NCBI GenBank assembly: GCA_020226215.1
Contig: CM035229.1
Span: 87,003,343-87,067,342 of the forward strand
DNA length: 64,000 bases
DNA from: Sindora glabra
Lineage: Eukaryota; Streptophyta; Magnoliopsida; Fabales; Fabaceae
Direction: 5' to 3'
The notes beneath the pieces are model-generated. The model saw nothing but the letters and a program-made list of their open reading frames with translations. It did not search any database and had not been told where the DNA came from. The stretch's first letter is position 1, and the number at the start of each line of letters is the position of its first letter. The position numbers and the translations under genes were made by a program. Shown piece after piece: positions 45,914 through 59,310 of this stretch.

Positions 45914-48900
45914 TCATCTTTTATTATAAGAAAATCCTCCTCCCGCACTATCACTCCCATTTACTTACAATGTAACAGTATCCATTATTATATTCTGTGC
46001 ACGAAAAATAAAAAAAAATTCGACAGCTTTTATGGACTTAAAAAATTAAGACTTTAAGTTGCACTTTCATTTTGTGAAGATATTCAACTTCAATCATTAC
46101 CACCCTTCCACAACTATTAAATGAAAAATCAATTCATATCATGTTTAGATTCAACTAAACAAAAAAATTTAAATTATTTGAAAATTATATAGTATATAAA
46201 AGTTTGATTTCAATATTATTTAATTTTACAGAATTTGATTATAATTCGTTTATCTATTCTATCTCATTTCTAATTCATAATAAAAGTCTTGTAAATAACA
46301 ATGTTTGGCTATTATAGTGCTTTCCCAGTGAATTGCTTCACCTTAGTCATCCAAAAAGGTGCATCTATGGATTTGTGTAGTTGTATTGTTCTATTATGGA
46401 GTTCAAATTCATTGAATTTCTGTTGATTATCCATTTCCCTTTCATTTTCTTCTACAGTCTAATATGTATTAATGGTTTTTAGAGGATAGAGGCATGTTAA
46501 TTCAACTTTCATGCTTCATTTGGTTATGTTATTTAAGTCTATTTACTAGCCTTATTAAAGTTTTATTGTTTGTGTTTGTGATTCCCTAAGTATTTTCTAT
46601 TTTTGTTATTTCTATGCTTTTATAGTCTAATTTGGCTATCTGATGCTATAATCTTTCATACGATTTATATTTTCTAATCTTATTTTATTGCTTTTAAGGA
46701 AACTTTAATTCATCATTGGACTAATTTTTGGCTAAAATTTTGAAACCTTGAACCATATTTAGGTTTATCAAAATCTAATCTAATTTGACTTTGTGTTAAT
46801 TTGTATTTCATTTCCTATTATCTATATGCATTTAGTTTTTGTATTGTAATCTTTACTAATTTTAGCTTTGATTCACTATCGATAATCATATATTCTTAAC
46901 ACAAATCTTACTTGATTTTTTAGTGATAATCCTATACTAATTATGTTATATCTAAAACAATAAGAGTATTCTCCATTTTGAACTTCAAAATACTTGACCT
47001 TGGCATTTCCCCATCAAATTATTTTCTTTTGTGCTTTCTCTTCGTGTTTTATTATATTTAATCAAATTATTTTCTTTCATGCTTTCTCTTCATGTTTTAT
47101 TATATTTAATCTAAAGCCTTGTTTTATGTTGTTCTTCATTTCTAAGTGTGTAACTTACATTACTTTGTCTTTATTTTTTCAACTCTTTTGATGTGGAGCG
47201 GAGCTAAGTAATACCATTCTTATGTTTAATGATAGATTTTATGTGTGATTTTGTTCTCACTATTTTTGTTCATGATGATTTGTTAGTTTTTGTTAGTATG
47301 GTGGTCTTATTTGCATATTTTTCCTTTTATAGCACCTCCTCCCTTCTGTACTTTATCATTTTCCATTTTTTTAGCACTTTATCTAGTTGTTATTGTTTTT
47401 ATTTACTACTACTTTAGTCCATTTATGCATGGTTTCATATGCATTAGTGCTAAGATTTATATAAAGTTACCATATTTATAACCTCATATTTCTTTTTCTT
47501 TTTTAAATTTTTTGTATTGAAATTCAATTTTTTTTGTACTTGATTATACTCCTTATTCAAATTTCATGTGGTTTCATTTATTGTATCAAATAAAATCATA
47601 TCTATTTTTTTCTCATTTTGATGTTTCAATCTTTTAAAAGTTAAAAAGTTACCATTTTAAGCATTTCTGAAATTTTCATGTGCATTACCGTTAAGATGTT
47701 AGTTGGTCTTTATATGTATTTTTATTCTAACTATTTTTGCTTATGATGATTTGTTAACTTTTGTTAGTATGATGGTTCTCACGTTCTTTTAGTATGTGTA
47801 CATCCTTTTTTTATAACACATCTTTTTGTTTTATTCTATTTAGTCTAAATTGTTTTTGTATTTTGTTGTTGCTATTCAAACTACGGAACTTTTACTCTTT
47901 CATGTGCTTGCATTATCTATTTTTTGAAGGTAAGTTTTCATTTCTTTTTTTTATTGAATGATTTAATCAACACTTTCATTTTAATGTTCTATTCATCGAT
48001 GATTTGTTTAGTTTATATTTTGTTTCTTCAATGATTGCATTGTTTATTTTTTAGTATTTTGTCTATTGGAAGGTTAGGTTTAGATTTGCAATTTGTTCTA
48101 CAATTTTATCCATATCTATTTGTTATAAAAGTGTTAGGGGCAAAATGAATTTCAACTTTTGTTTTCTTATGCTATTTTAAAATTAGAGAGTAATGTGTGT
48201 TGTTTTATACCAAAATTAATTACTAAACTTAGATTATTAGTAAGAATGAGTCTAGGTTGAACCTAAGGGAATAGAAACTAATTACTATAAATAGAGAAAT
48301 CAAAAGGGTTTCCAATAAAATTTTAAATAAAATAATTGAAAGTAAAATTAAATTGAAATTAGTAGAATATGAAAATTTAGTCTAAAAAAATTATATTCCA
48401 ATTTTCATATTTATTATTAACACTTATTGAATTTATTCATAATTCGATTACTTAATCTCAAAATACCTTCAAATCAAACAGTGAACATACAAATTCCTAA
48501 TGCAAATTAATTAGAATAAGTGACCAATCAATATTTTATTATTAATTCAATTTAGAATAAGTATCTAAATTTAATTAATAACAATTTCAAGCATTTAAAA
48601 CCATATTAAGGGTAAATCTAACAATTCTACAATAAAAAATTATTGAATTTATTCTTTGTTTTCCTTAGATAACTAATAATTTGCTCAAGTGTTAAATTAG
48701 CAAAGCCTAATTACTATTAATTTTAATTAATCATAATTAACTTACAAATAAGAATTAATTGTAATTAATCATTTCGTTATAGATTATAATATATAATTAA
48801 CAAACCTATTGTATTTAACAAATTATTTAAGTTGTCATTTACATCAAAAGTAGAATAATAAGAGATAATCAAATCATGATTAAATTGAAGAGCAAAGTCT

Positions 48901-49370
48901 TAAATTCAAATTGAAATTAAAGTGTTAAACCCATGAATTGTTAAAAGAAATTAACCATTTATAGTAGTTTATGCAAGAAACTTAGAGAAAAGGATAGTTA
49001 TTGTCTAGAAAGAATGTGGTACCTTTAAAGGTAGAAAAATCTAATTATATTTGATCTCCCAAGGAAGAAAAACCAAAGCGCTAAATTAAAGTACCTCTTA
49101 AAGTTACGATGAATATTACCTTAATTTAGAAGTCTAAAACTTAATTTACAAATCAAATTATTATAAAAGTTTACTGTAGTAAAATCTTGTTTGTCAATTT
49201 TAGCATAATTTCATTAATCTCGAAACATGAAAATTGTTGGGATTGATCTAATCTAACTTTAGCCACTAATTTTAACTCATTTTAATTCTTCGAGCTTTAG
49301 ATATAGCTTAAAAATTGAGATTAGGTTAGATTGAATTGTAACATTGGATATTCTTTCCAATAAATATGAA
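45914..49370. other. T-rich and AT-rich spacer
   Basis: No gene. A 48-bp tandem duplication lies at 47,013-47,108. A looser direct repeat of about 100 bases occurs at 47,240-47,340 and 47,710-47,830, sharing GATGATTTGTTA and TTTTGTTAGTATG. The stretch 48,200-49,360 looks like decayed repeat sequence but gives no protein match by eye. Confidence 0.5.
47013..47108. repeat. 48-bp tandem duplication
   Basis: ATCAAATTATTTTCTTT...TTTTATTATATTTA occurs twice head to tail with four or fewer changes. Confidence 0.85.
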
Positions 49371-49375
49371 CTTCC

Positions 49376-50368
49376 TGTTGGTGTATGTCCTAGAGCCAAT
49401 CATATTGATGATTGAAGTTATATACAATGTATTATGTTTTAGGCAATTTAATTATTATATTTTATTTTTTTTATTATTATTATGCGCAATTTATAACTTA
49501 ATATAATAATTATCCTTGGAATAGCTTTGCTATTCCTAAAATGCCCCTAGTCAAGTATTATTATGAAAAGGATAGTAATAATACATCGAGACTAGCATGT
49601 ATAGTGACTGATGATTACGAATCATGGATATGTGATATCAAGTCAATACATGAGTACATTGCTAGTGAACAATGTACTGGACTGACCCACTATGAGAATA
49701 TTGCATGGATAAACGTGTCATAAGTTATTCTCATATGATCACAACTACACATAAACCTTTGACCTGAAGTCACTACGGTTCCCTACATGAGAAATTACTC
49801 ACTTTAATATTGTCCTATGTCACCTTTAATCAGGTGACAAGTAGGGCATTGATTGGGTGTGTCATAAATCATGCAGAGGGAAGTGAGTGATGTAAATGGG
49901 ATTTTGTTACTCTTGTATAAAAGAGAAATATCCTTGGGCCCCTTGATTGAGTGAGACTTAGAAATGCATGGCCATGCTCAGTTGAATTAATATGTGATAT
50001 TAATTATTTATTTTAAGTCTACTCAGTATCAAGAAATATAAATTGAACATTGACGAGGATGACATATTCCATGCCTCCAGTTCAATTTGGATATTATTAC
50101 AAAAGGGTTATGATGTAAAACGTTGATCATGTATTAGGTGGATGTCGAATCACAGACATTCTTACTACTTGAGTGGCAGTGATGTATTGCTAGATACCGC
50201 TCGCTGTCTATGGCTCAATAATAAGTCATTGTCAACGTAGTAAGAACCTACAGGGTCACACAAAAGGAGTAGGAATAAGACAATAATTAATTGGACTTTA
50301 ATTATATTAATATCCAATTAATTGGACTTATTTTCGTGCATATATATTATTAAGAATAATAAATTCAC

Positions 50369-50409
<41 letters not shown>

Positions 50410-51039
50410 GTGATATTATTTGATATTAAAGTAATATCAAGTAATTATCTTATCAGATATTAGATAAAAATATTATGAGATAATATTATTTTGATATTTG
50501 ATAACTATATGCAATTATCTAATATTAAGATATTTATATTATGAGATAATATCATTATCTAATATTAGATAATTAATAGATAAGTCTTATCTCTTCCCAT
50601 TATCTCTAGAATAAGGATAAGATGAGTTGTTAAGTGTGATTAGGATTTTGGAAGCATTATCCTAGTAGGACTAGGATTATGACTTGCCTAAGTTCTATAA
50701 AAAGGGACTTGAGGGCAGCACTTAAGAATTACGTTTTAAGCTTCCATAAAAATCCTAAATCACTCAAAAACATCCAATCCTAATTCTTAGAGAGAAAAAC
50801 GCATCCTAGCAGACGCGTGGAGGGTGAGAGGTCGTTGTTCACTCCGTGTGGATACCGTAGAGACGCTGTACCTTCCGGCCGGCGTTTGATTCATCCGCTC
50901 TCAAGTTTTGATCAGTAGAAACACGAGTGCCCAATAGGTAAAACCCTAATCATTGACTCATGCTTTTTGCATAGATCCTAGGTAGAATTCGGATCAAAAT
51001 TTAAAATTCCGCTGCATGTGATAATCCGAATTCCCAACA
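49376..51039 (+). mobile_element. Solo LTR of a Ty1/copia retrotransposon
   Basis: The 1,664-bp block begins TGTTGGTGTATGTCCTAGAG and ends GAATTCCCAACA, so it has the TGTTGG...CCAACA ends of plant copia LTRs. It is flanked by a perfect 5-bp duplication, CTTCC (49371-49375 and 51040-51044). Inside, TATAAAAAG at 50696-50704 is a good LTR promoter, followed by a GC-richer leader (50,800-50,950). No coding region or second LTR adjoins it, so it is a solo LTR left by recombination between the two LTRs of one insertion. The start resembles LTRs of the Angela/Tork type, from memory. A (TA)n run of about 31 bases (50,377-50,407) interrupts it. Confidence 0.9.
50696..50704 (+). promoter_or_regulatory. 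TATA box of the solo LTR
   Basis: TATAAAAAG in a stretch otherwise typical of LTR U3/R borders. Transcription would start at about 50,725 and run into the flanking DNA to the right. Confidence 0.55.
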
Positions 51040-51666
51040 CTTCCAAATGTCCAAATTGGCTTTTATCCAAAATATAAAAGTTATAGATATTCCTCTTAAC
51101 TTTCTAATATTATAAATATCACCCTAATCAAACTTCTAAAACTCAAGTTATAACAAAAAAATTTGAAATAATATCAAAATCTAACATTAACTAAATAATT
51201 TAATAATATTCCAAAATCATGATCCAATCATAAAATAAGATCAATTTCATTAAATTAAACATATGCAACATTCTAAGAAGTAGAAAATAATATAAACATT
51301 AATTTGCATGTTAAATTCCCTCACACTTAGCCTTTACATATCCTTGAACAAACATAACTTCATTCAAAAATTAAAGAATAAAAAACTTACTTTCCAATGA
51401 CTTCTAGATCACAAAATTTACAAGTAAAAAGAAAAACAATGAAAGCCCCTTAAGAATAACACGTCATAAATAAAAATCTTGACAAACTCAAAAATAATTA
51501 ACATAATAACTTTATTCTCATTAATGTGTAAGGAAAGCATATAGATCATGTCATGATTGCTTTAAGGAACAGCCTTATTGCTTTTATCAATGGGTAGCAT
51601 ACCATAAAGCATCCCTATAGGTAATCTAGAAAGTCCCCTAGTGTTGTTCCTTTGATTGTTATCCAA

Positions 51667-51690
51667 CCTATTATTATTATTATTATTATT

Positions 51691-51726
<36 letters not shown>
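51667..51726. repeat. Compound (TTA)n(TTG)n microsatellite
   Basis: About 27 bases of TTA/ATT repeats run directly into about 35 bases of TTG repeats. Confidence 0.85.
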
Positions 51727-52249
51727 GGAAGCATTTTTATTATGGTTATTTTGTACAACCTACCTATTATGTTGGTGACCATTTCTTGAGTTTTGATTTT
51801 AATTTTGTTATTAATTGTGCCCAGCATTAGGAACAATGATATGATTATTTTGATTTTCTGCAACATTTTCTCTATTTTTTACTACAACTAAAACTTGTTA
51901 ATATTTTTAATAAACCTTTTTCAAGAATAATGGATTATCATAAGCAACCTTAGAAGTAGAAGTCGTATTTGTAGTATTTATGTTAAATGATGGTAAAATA
52001 GTAGCATTTTTTAAATGTATAAAATAGTAAAGGTTAATTAAAACCTTATACCTTAACCATGTCACGTCGTGTGTTTCAATTTTTTTGTTGGATGAAAATG
52101 CAAGGGTAAATGTTGATTCGACCTTTTCCAAATATGGGTGATCCTTATAGCAAACAGATAGCATTTCAAACCTTTTACATAATAAATGTAAGAGAACAAT
52201 ATAAAATTAATAAAAATAAACAAAAGTATAAATATTCTTCTATAAAATG

Positions 52250-52850
52250 GAAATTAAATGTAAATATACTATTAATATTAAAGCAATGATTTGTGGTGTG
52301 TTAAAAGTATAAGTAAGCACAATTTAGAAACCTAGATCCTTCACTTACACTTATAAACAAATGTTAAGTTACAAGATATTGCTAGAAAATATAAATGGGT
52401 TATAATAGAGTGTTATGAGTCTACTAACAAGGTGTTAGAAGGATGTAAAATGCATTTAGATGTTATGTATGTAACAATTTTAATAAAAATGAGCTTTTTA
52501 CCTCTTGAATTAAAGGTATTTATAAGCAATGACTTCGAAGGTTACAAGCTACTGATGACAATTATTACTGTCTGATGTAGTTAAGCATGTTGTTAGGTAG
52601 TTGTAATCGTGTTACCTTAGATCTATCTAACCTTATTCTTTAAATCATGCCACTATCTTCACATTGTCAAATAAGTGACTAATTACCTTGCACATTCATA
52701 AGTATGCCATCTAAAAAAACTCATTAGTTACATTATTACATGATGATTTTTTAATTACTAATAGTAAGTTAATAAAAGCAAATGTAGAGAGCCTTTCCCT
52801 TTATATTTTATCAATTTCTTTTACTCCATCTAAAAACAAAATAAATAATC
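52250..52850. repeat. Duplicated repeat, copy A (uninterrupted)
   Basis: This ~600-bp segment matches copy B, which lies at about 53,526-53,703 plus 58,902-59,310 and is split by the copia element. Shared phrases are GTAAGTAAGCACA, GATCCTTCACTYACACT, ACAAATG, GATTGCTAGAAAATAT (here ATATTGCTAGAAAATAT), TGCATTTAGATGTT and GGTTACAAGCTAC. Neither copy has a coding region. They may be LTRs or untranslated parts of an older element. Confidence 0.7.
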
Positions 52851-53703
52851 AAACCACCATTAGTCAAAATTTTATAAAATGGACTAATAGAAACATTTAC
52901 TTCCATGATCTAACTGTCAATATAATGACTATAGTGCAAATTTTGTTTCATATTAATTCTATCGATTTTATATAAGTATTTTTTTTATATATGTACTCCT
53001 TTAGATAGTGCAATTTTTTTATATTATCAATAGTCTTGTTTTATTTAATAATTATTATGCTATCCTAGATTACTAATTTTTGTATTTTAAGGAATTTTTA
53101 TGCTACTGAGTTAATCATTTTTATTGTTGGTTAATATTGACCATATTTTTTATTTTATGTCATAATGTTTCACTTACTTATTTATTATTTTTATTATTTT
53201 ACAATTTAGATTTATTATTTACTATGATTTCATAGCTTGAGTTTATTGTTTAAATAATAGTTAGATAACTGATTCAATAACTATTATTGATGATAAGAAA
53301 AAGACTTGGAAAATTATTACACATGTTATTCATGTATGAAATTTTATTAAGGTTGGAATAAATAATGTGATCAACAATATTAAGGTTTTTCTAGTAGATT
53401 GAAAGGTAAAAATACTCATTTTTAAATTATTAAGGATTAAAAAATTATTATAATAATTATATTTTATTAAATATTGTATAATGTTATTTAGTGGTGATTC
53501 TAATCTATTACCATTCCTTTTGAATTATACAAATGTAAATGTAATGTTAATGTTGAGGTCATAATCCGTGGTATGTTAGAGGTGTAAGTAAGCACAGTTT
53601 GGAAACTTGAATCCTTCACTCACACTCACAAACAAATGCCAGGTTAAAAGAGATTGCTAGAAAATATGAGTGGATTACAATAAAGTGTTGTGGGTATGCT
53701 TGC

Positions 53704-53948
53704 TGTGTAGATTATATGCCCTTTTTAAGAAATCATTATTGTATACCTATTTAGAAAATCATTCTAGAATGATTCTAGATTAATTATGTAAATATTAAAA
53801 AATTATTTTAGATTGATATTTTTTCTTTCTAGCCTAATTAGGATTATAATTAGTATCATAAATTTTATTATAATTGATTATAAATTTTGTATATAAACAG
53901 ACTTCCTAATTGTAGCTAATTACTCAAACCATTTTCAACAATTCAAGT
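53704..53948 (+). repeat. 5' LTR of the copia element
   Basis: 245 bp, beginning TGTGTAGATTATATGCC and ending AATTCAAGT. It contains TATATAAACAGAC near 53,890 as a likely TATA region. Confidence 0.88.
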
Positions 53949-54493
53949 TAGTATTAAAGCCTTCATAGCGAGGGACTTTGCTTCTGCTTCAATTATCTTC
54001 TATTGAATTTCAAGATTCTCTTATTTTATCCAAAAACCTCCAAGCACCTAAACACATAATTCCTTTTTTTCAGAAATTGTTTCACAGAATACAAAGCAAC
54101 GCCTAATCTAATTAGTCTAATTCAAAAAGCAATAGTATAAGTTTTGACAAACGACCATCGAAATCATTATTGCCGATAAATTTTTGACCTTCTCAATTGA
54201 CGTGTGAACAATATGTGCCATTACTATATATGCATGTGAACAATATGCACCACCACTATAGACATACGTGAATAGTACATGCCACCTAACTACAATTGCA
54301 CCTTCTTGCCAAATTTGGCCATGGCTTTAGTTTTGAAATTCGAACATTAGACCCCCTTCTTTGAAATCCAAATAGTAAGATTTTTTTTTCAGTTTCTATT
54401 TTTTTGGCTATGCTTTTTTGGTTTCTAGTTACTATCTTTTTTGTTATTTGTGTTCTGTTTTCTAGTTGCTCCCCTTCTATTTACCTTTTTAAT

Positions 54494-57400
54494 ATGGAAG
54501 AAAATTCAAAGATTACAAAGGACTTTTCCTCCTTATCTAGTGGTAATCCTACCATCACATTAGTTAAATTGAATAAAGATAATTATGCTTCATGATGTGT
54601 TACTGTTCAAACCTAGTTTAAGAGGAAGGAAGTGCAAGATTACTTGACAAAAAGGCTTATAGATATACTTATACCCAATTAACTAACTTAAGAAAAATTG
54701 GATGTTTAATTATTATCTATTCTATGGTAGTCTATCAAACCCGATTTGTTCATCTATTTTCATTCCTTTACAAGTTGTTATGATGTATGGAAAAAAGCTA
54801 AATAACTATTTCAAATAATATCTAGTGGCTCTATAATCTTATGTATAATATGGTTAATTTAAAGTAATAGAATTCTAATATCTCTTCCTATATTAAGAGA
54901 GTTCAAATTGTTATAGAGGAATTCTAGCAACTACTGCCTATTAGAAGCAAATTTAATTTTTATAGCCCTAACTCTTATAGGTGTTAACTCACATATTTTT
55001 GTAATTGATAATTAATTATTAGCTTTTACATAAATTTCAACCTTGAATGATACTTTCTCAAGCCTACTATGACATAAGCCTCAAGGACTTTTCAATATAG
55101 AAAATGATAAAACTCTAACACCTTTAGTGACAGGAATTGATAATTTTGCCTTAATATCCCATTCCAATGACAATGGACGAGATGGTCGTGGAAATTAAAG
55201 AGGTGGAAAGGGATGTGGAGGACAAAGAAACTTTTATTATTACTACAATCATTACTAGAAACTCAGGCATTCATAAGAACATTGTTGGGTTTTGTATAGA
55301 CGTCCTATATGATCTGCCACCTTAGCTAACATTAAAATTAGTACAGATGTGACTAATAGTGAAATAAGTGATCACTCAGTCCCATCTTATTAAGAGCTTT
55401 AGGAATTCCTTCAAAATCTATTCATTCAATATAAATAAGGAAAAAATATTGCCTCTACAGTACATTCTAGTATTTTTACAACCTCTCTATCTCATTCAAC
55501 ATCCTTAGGACCTTGGGTGCTTGATTTAGGAGTTTTTGATCACATAGTTAATAAAAAATCCTTATTTACTTATTTTTATACCAATAAATCTCTTCTTATT
55601 GTCACTTTAGCTGATGGAACAAAAACAAGTGCACAAGCTATTAGTCAAGCAAGTCCTTTCTTGTCTTTATCTTTAAAATTAATCCTTTATATTCCTGATT
55701 ACCCACTTATTTTAATATCTGTTAGCTAACTCACATGTACTCTTGATTGTTCTATAACTTTTTTTGTTAGTTCCTTTTCCATATAGGACTAAAGGATGGG
55801 GATAGCGATTGGTGTTAGGCATAAGTCACAAAGATTTTATTACATCCAATCAATTTCTTTAGTAATTTATGTTGCTACTAAGTCACCTGAGTTACTTCAC
55901 TGCTATTTGTGTTACCTTCGTATTAAAAAAATTTGCAAAATGGTTCCTTATCTTTCCACTTTAGAGTCTTTAAAGTATAAGTCTTGTCAACTTGATAAGC
56001 ATGTACAAAGCTTATTCTTTAGTAGAACTCACAATAAAGTTAAGTCATTATTTTTTACCATCCATTCTAATATCTAGAATCTGAGTCATGTTACTTCAAC
56101 TTTAGATTTTTGATATTTTGTTACATTTGTTAATGATTACCCTTGATGTACATTATTATATTCAATGAAAGATCACTTTAAGTTATTTTCAATTTTTAAG
56201 TCTTTTTATTCTAAAATTCATAATCAACTTAGTGTTAAAATTCTCATATTTTAAAGTGACAACGCACAAGAATATTTTTTCGCATATTTTTTTTCTTCTT
56301 TCATATCTTCTAAAGGCATTATCCATTAATCCACATGTCCACATATACCTCAACAAAATGGTATTGCTGAAAGAAAGAATCGACATTTAATTGAAATTAC
56401 ACAAACTCTTTTGATACATGCAAATATTCCTTTTCGTTGTTGGGTAGATGTTGTTCAAATTGCATGTTATTTAATTAGTCGTATGCCTTCTTCCATTTTA
56501 AATAATCAAATTCCTTACTCTTTATTTCCAAAAGAACTCATATATAAACTTTCTCTTCGTATTTCTAGATGCACTTATTTTGGTCATAATTTTTCTCTAA
56601 GAAAAGATAAATTATCCTCTAAATCCATCAATTGTATTTTTCTAAGATATTCAAGATTGCAAAAAGGTTATAAATGTTATTCACCAACCTTGCATAAATT
56701 TTTTACTTCTACTAATGTCACATTCTTTAAGTTTTCTCCATTTTTCTCCTCTTCCACAGAATTCATTCCTATAACTAAGGTTTTACCTATTCCTTTTTAT
56801 GATCCCACACTTATAACATCTCTATAGGATAAGTCTTTAATTATCTATTAGTGACGACCTTATCTAGCTCAAATCATTGAAAATTCAATTAATTCAGCAT
56901 TAGCCCAAATTATTGCAGAAGCTCCTATAGACTTATGTCCTAAGCCAACATCATTTCCAGAATTCAATCCATTAAGAAGTCCTAACGACCTTCCCATTGC
57001 TCTTCGAAAAGATAATCATTCTAATTGAAACCCATAACTTGTTTACAATTTTCTAAGTTACCATTGTCTTTTTACATCCCACCATGCTTTTATTTCTGCT
57101 TTATCATTTATCTTTATTTCTAAAATTGTACAAAAAGCTCTATCTCACCCAAGGTGGCATCAGGTAATGTTAGATGAGATGATCGCATTACATACTAGTG
57201 GTATATGAGAATTACTACCTTTGCCTACTAGCAAATCTTTAGTTAGATATCGTTGAGTCTTCACTGTTAAAGTTGGTCCTGATGGAAAGATAAACTAATT
57301 AAAAGCTGGACTAATGATAAAAAGCTATACTTAAATTTTTGGTTTGGATTAGGGAGATACATTTTCACTTGTTTTAGAGATTGCCTCAATTCACCTTTTT

Positions 57401-58640
57401 TTTTCTCTTCTCTAGCTACCATTCATTATTGATTTTTACATCAGTTAGATATTAAAAATGCCTTTTTGCATAGTGATCTTGAGGAAAAAGTTTACACGGA
57501 GCAACTACCAAGTTTCATTACTCATGAGTGACTAATCTAGTATGTAAATTGAAAAAAATCTCTTTATGGACTCAAACAATCTCCATGAGCTTAGTTTAAG
57601 AGATTTAGTAAAGTTATCCAAGATTTTAGCATGAAATAGAGTGAAGCTAATCATTCCTTTATTTCTAATCAAATATACTTAATTGTTTATGTTAATGACA
57701 TAATGATCATAGGAGATGATCACAAAGGCATTGATTAACTTAAATAATGCTTGTCTTATCACTTTTAGACCAAAGATTTTGAGAAATTTCATTACTTTTT
57801 TGGCATTAAGGTAACAAAATCTTGATTTGGTATCTTTATTTATTAAAGGAAATATGCTCTTAATATACTAAGTGAGACAGGTATGATAGAATGCAAGCTA
57901 GTTGACACACCTATGGATCTAAATATAAAATTTTTATCAAATCAAGGGAAGCCTTTTTCAAATTTGGTAAGATATCAAAAGCTTGTTAAAAAATTGAATT
58001 ATCTTACAATTACTTGACCTAATATCTCATTTGATATAAGTATAACGAGTTAATTCCTAAACTCACCTTATGAAGTTCATTGGGACACTATTACATAGAT
58101 TTTTCGAATACATTAAGGGAAATCCAAGAAAATGATTATTATATAAGAGTCGAGGCCATACTCAAATTGCTAGGTATTCAGATGTAGATTGAACTGTGTC
58201 TTCAAGTAACTGATAATTCATTTTCAGATGTTATATTCTCTTTAGAGAAAATTTTATTTCATGGAAGAGTAAAAAGTAGAATATGGTGGCAAGATCAAGT
58301 GCAAAAATAGAGTATTGAGCTATAACATTAGCTACATGTGAACTTATATGATTGAAACCATTGTTACAAGAACTCAAATTATATGAATCAGGTTCCATGG
58401 AACTTGTATATGATAATCATGCCACATTGCACATTATCTCAAACCCAGTCTTTCATGAGAAAACTAAGCATATTGAACTTGATTACCACTTCATTTGAGA
58501 AAAGATAACTTTGAAAGAAATTAGCACCATTTTTATGAACTCTAATGATTAACTAGCTGATATTTTTACAAAGTCTCTTTGAGGACTAAGAATTGAGTAT
58601 ATATATAACAAGTTGGGTGCATTTAATATATATACTCTAG
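54494..58640 (+). pseudogene. copia gag-pol polyprotein remnant
   Basis: The domain order is that of Ty1/copia: gag from MEENSKITKDFSSLSSG (54494) with KLNKDNYAS; protease near 55,510, where the active-site DSGA is now DLGV; integrase zinc-finger and core from about 55,870 to 56,830 with SDNAQEYF, PQQNGIAERKNR and LISRMPSS; reverse transcriptase from about 57,140, where the catalytic YVDD is YVND (57688-57699); and RNase H from about 58,140 to 58,620, with ISWKSKK, MVARSSA and NDQLADIFTKSL. In-frame stops occur throughout. Many are TAG/TGA where the family has Trp, or TAA/TAG/TGA where it has Gln or Arg, as expected from C-to-T decay of methylated DNA. It cannot encode active protein. Confidence 0.92.
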
Positions 58641-58651
58641 CTTAAGGGAAG

Positions 58652-58896
58652 TATTGGGATTATATGCCTTTTTTTAGGAAATCATTATTGTATACCTTTT
58701 CAAAAAATATTCTAGAATGATTTTATATTAATTATGTAAATATTAGGAAGTTGTTTTAGATTGATATTTTTCTTTTCTAACTTGATTAAGATTATAATTA
58801 GTATCATAGATTTTATTATAATTGATTACAACTTTTGTATATAAATAAACTTCGTAGTTATAGCTAATTGCTCAAGTTATTTTCAATAATTCAAGT
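58652..58896 (+). repeat. 3' LTR of the copia element
   Basis: 245 bp, beginning TATTGGGATTATATGCC and ending AATTCAAGT, preceded by the purine tract AAGGGAAG. My hand alignment with the 5' LTR shows about 37 differences. Confidence 0.88.
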
Positions 58897-58901
58897 CTTA
58901 C

Positions 58902-59310
58902 AAAGCGTTAAAGAGATACAAAGTGCATTTAGATGTTGTATGTGTAGCAATTCTAATAAAAATAAGTCCTTTGCCCATAGAGTTAAGAGTATTTATAGAC
59001 CATGTCTTTGGAGGTTACAAGCTACCAAAGTTGAAGGCAATTATTACAATCTAATATGGTTAAGCATATTAATTGCCCCAAACTTATCTTTCTTAAATCA
59101 CACTACCACCTTTATATTGCTAAATGGGCAAGTAAACACCTTGCATGTTTTTAAGCATGCCATCTGAAAAAACTCACCAATTTCTTTATTATATAATGTT
59201 TTTTTTAACTAGTAATAGTAAGTTAACAAAAACAAAAATAAAAAGCGTTACCTTTTATAATTTATCAACATCGTTTACTCTATCCAAAAATAAAACAAGC
59301 ACTAAGGTAA
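58902..59310. repeat. Right part of duplicated repeat copy B
   Basis: Continues the repeat interrupted at 53,703; shares TGCATTTAGATGTT, GGTTACAAGCTAC and GTTAAGCATRTT with copy A. The left part of copy B is about 53,526-53,703. Confidence 0.7.

Larger units (their letters stand above)
51045..53703. other. Spacer with an Asn-rich gag-like remnant and a duplicated repeat
   Basis: On the minus strand around 51,580-51,870, in a frame other than the longest open one, codons give an Asn-rich stretch from the (TTG)n(TTA)n run. It is followed by RLDNNQRNNTRGLSRLP and PIDKSNKAVP before a stop. This could be the tail of a degenerate retrotransposon protein, but no family signature is visible. A repeat copy A occupies about 52,250-52,850 (separate entry). 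No gene is seen. Confidence 0.4.
53704..58896 (+). mobile_element. Complete, inactivated Ty1/copia retrotransposon
   Basis: 5' LTR 53704-53948 and 3' LTR 58652-58896 are each 245 bp, with about 85% identity in a hand alignment, mostly transitions. A primer-binding site, TAGTATTAAAGCC (53949-53961), differs from the usual TGGTATCAGAGCC by three transitions. A purine tract, AAGGGAAG, precedes the 3' LTR. The target-site duplication is CTTGC (53699-53703) and CTTAC (58897-58901). Copy A of the interrupted repeat has CTAAC at the same place, which confirms the insertion point. The interior is one long gag-pol pseudogene. Confidence 0.92.

Noticed and set aside
51615..51866. 83-codon minus-strand open frame with poly-Thr and poly-Ile
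   Set aside because: It is kept open by the (TTA)n(TTG)n microsatellite; another frame gives an Asn-rich gag-like reading instead.
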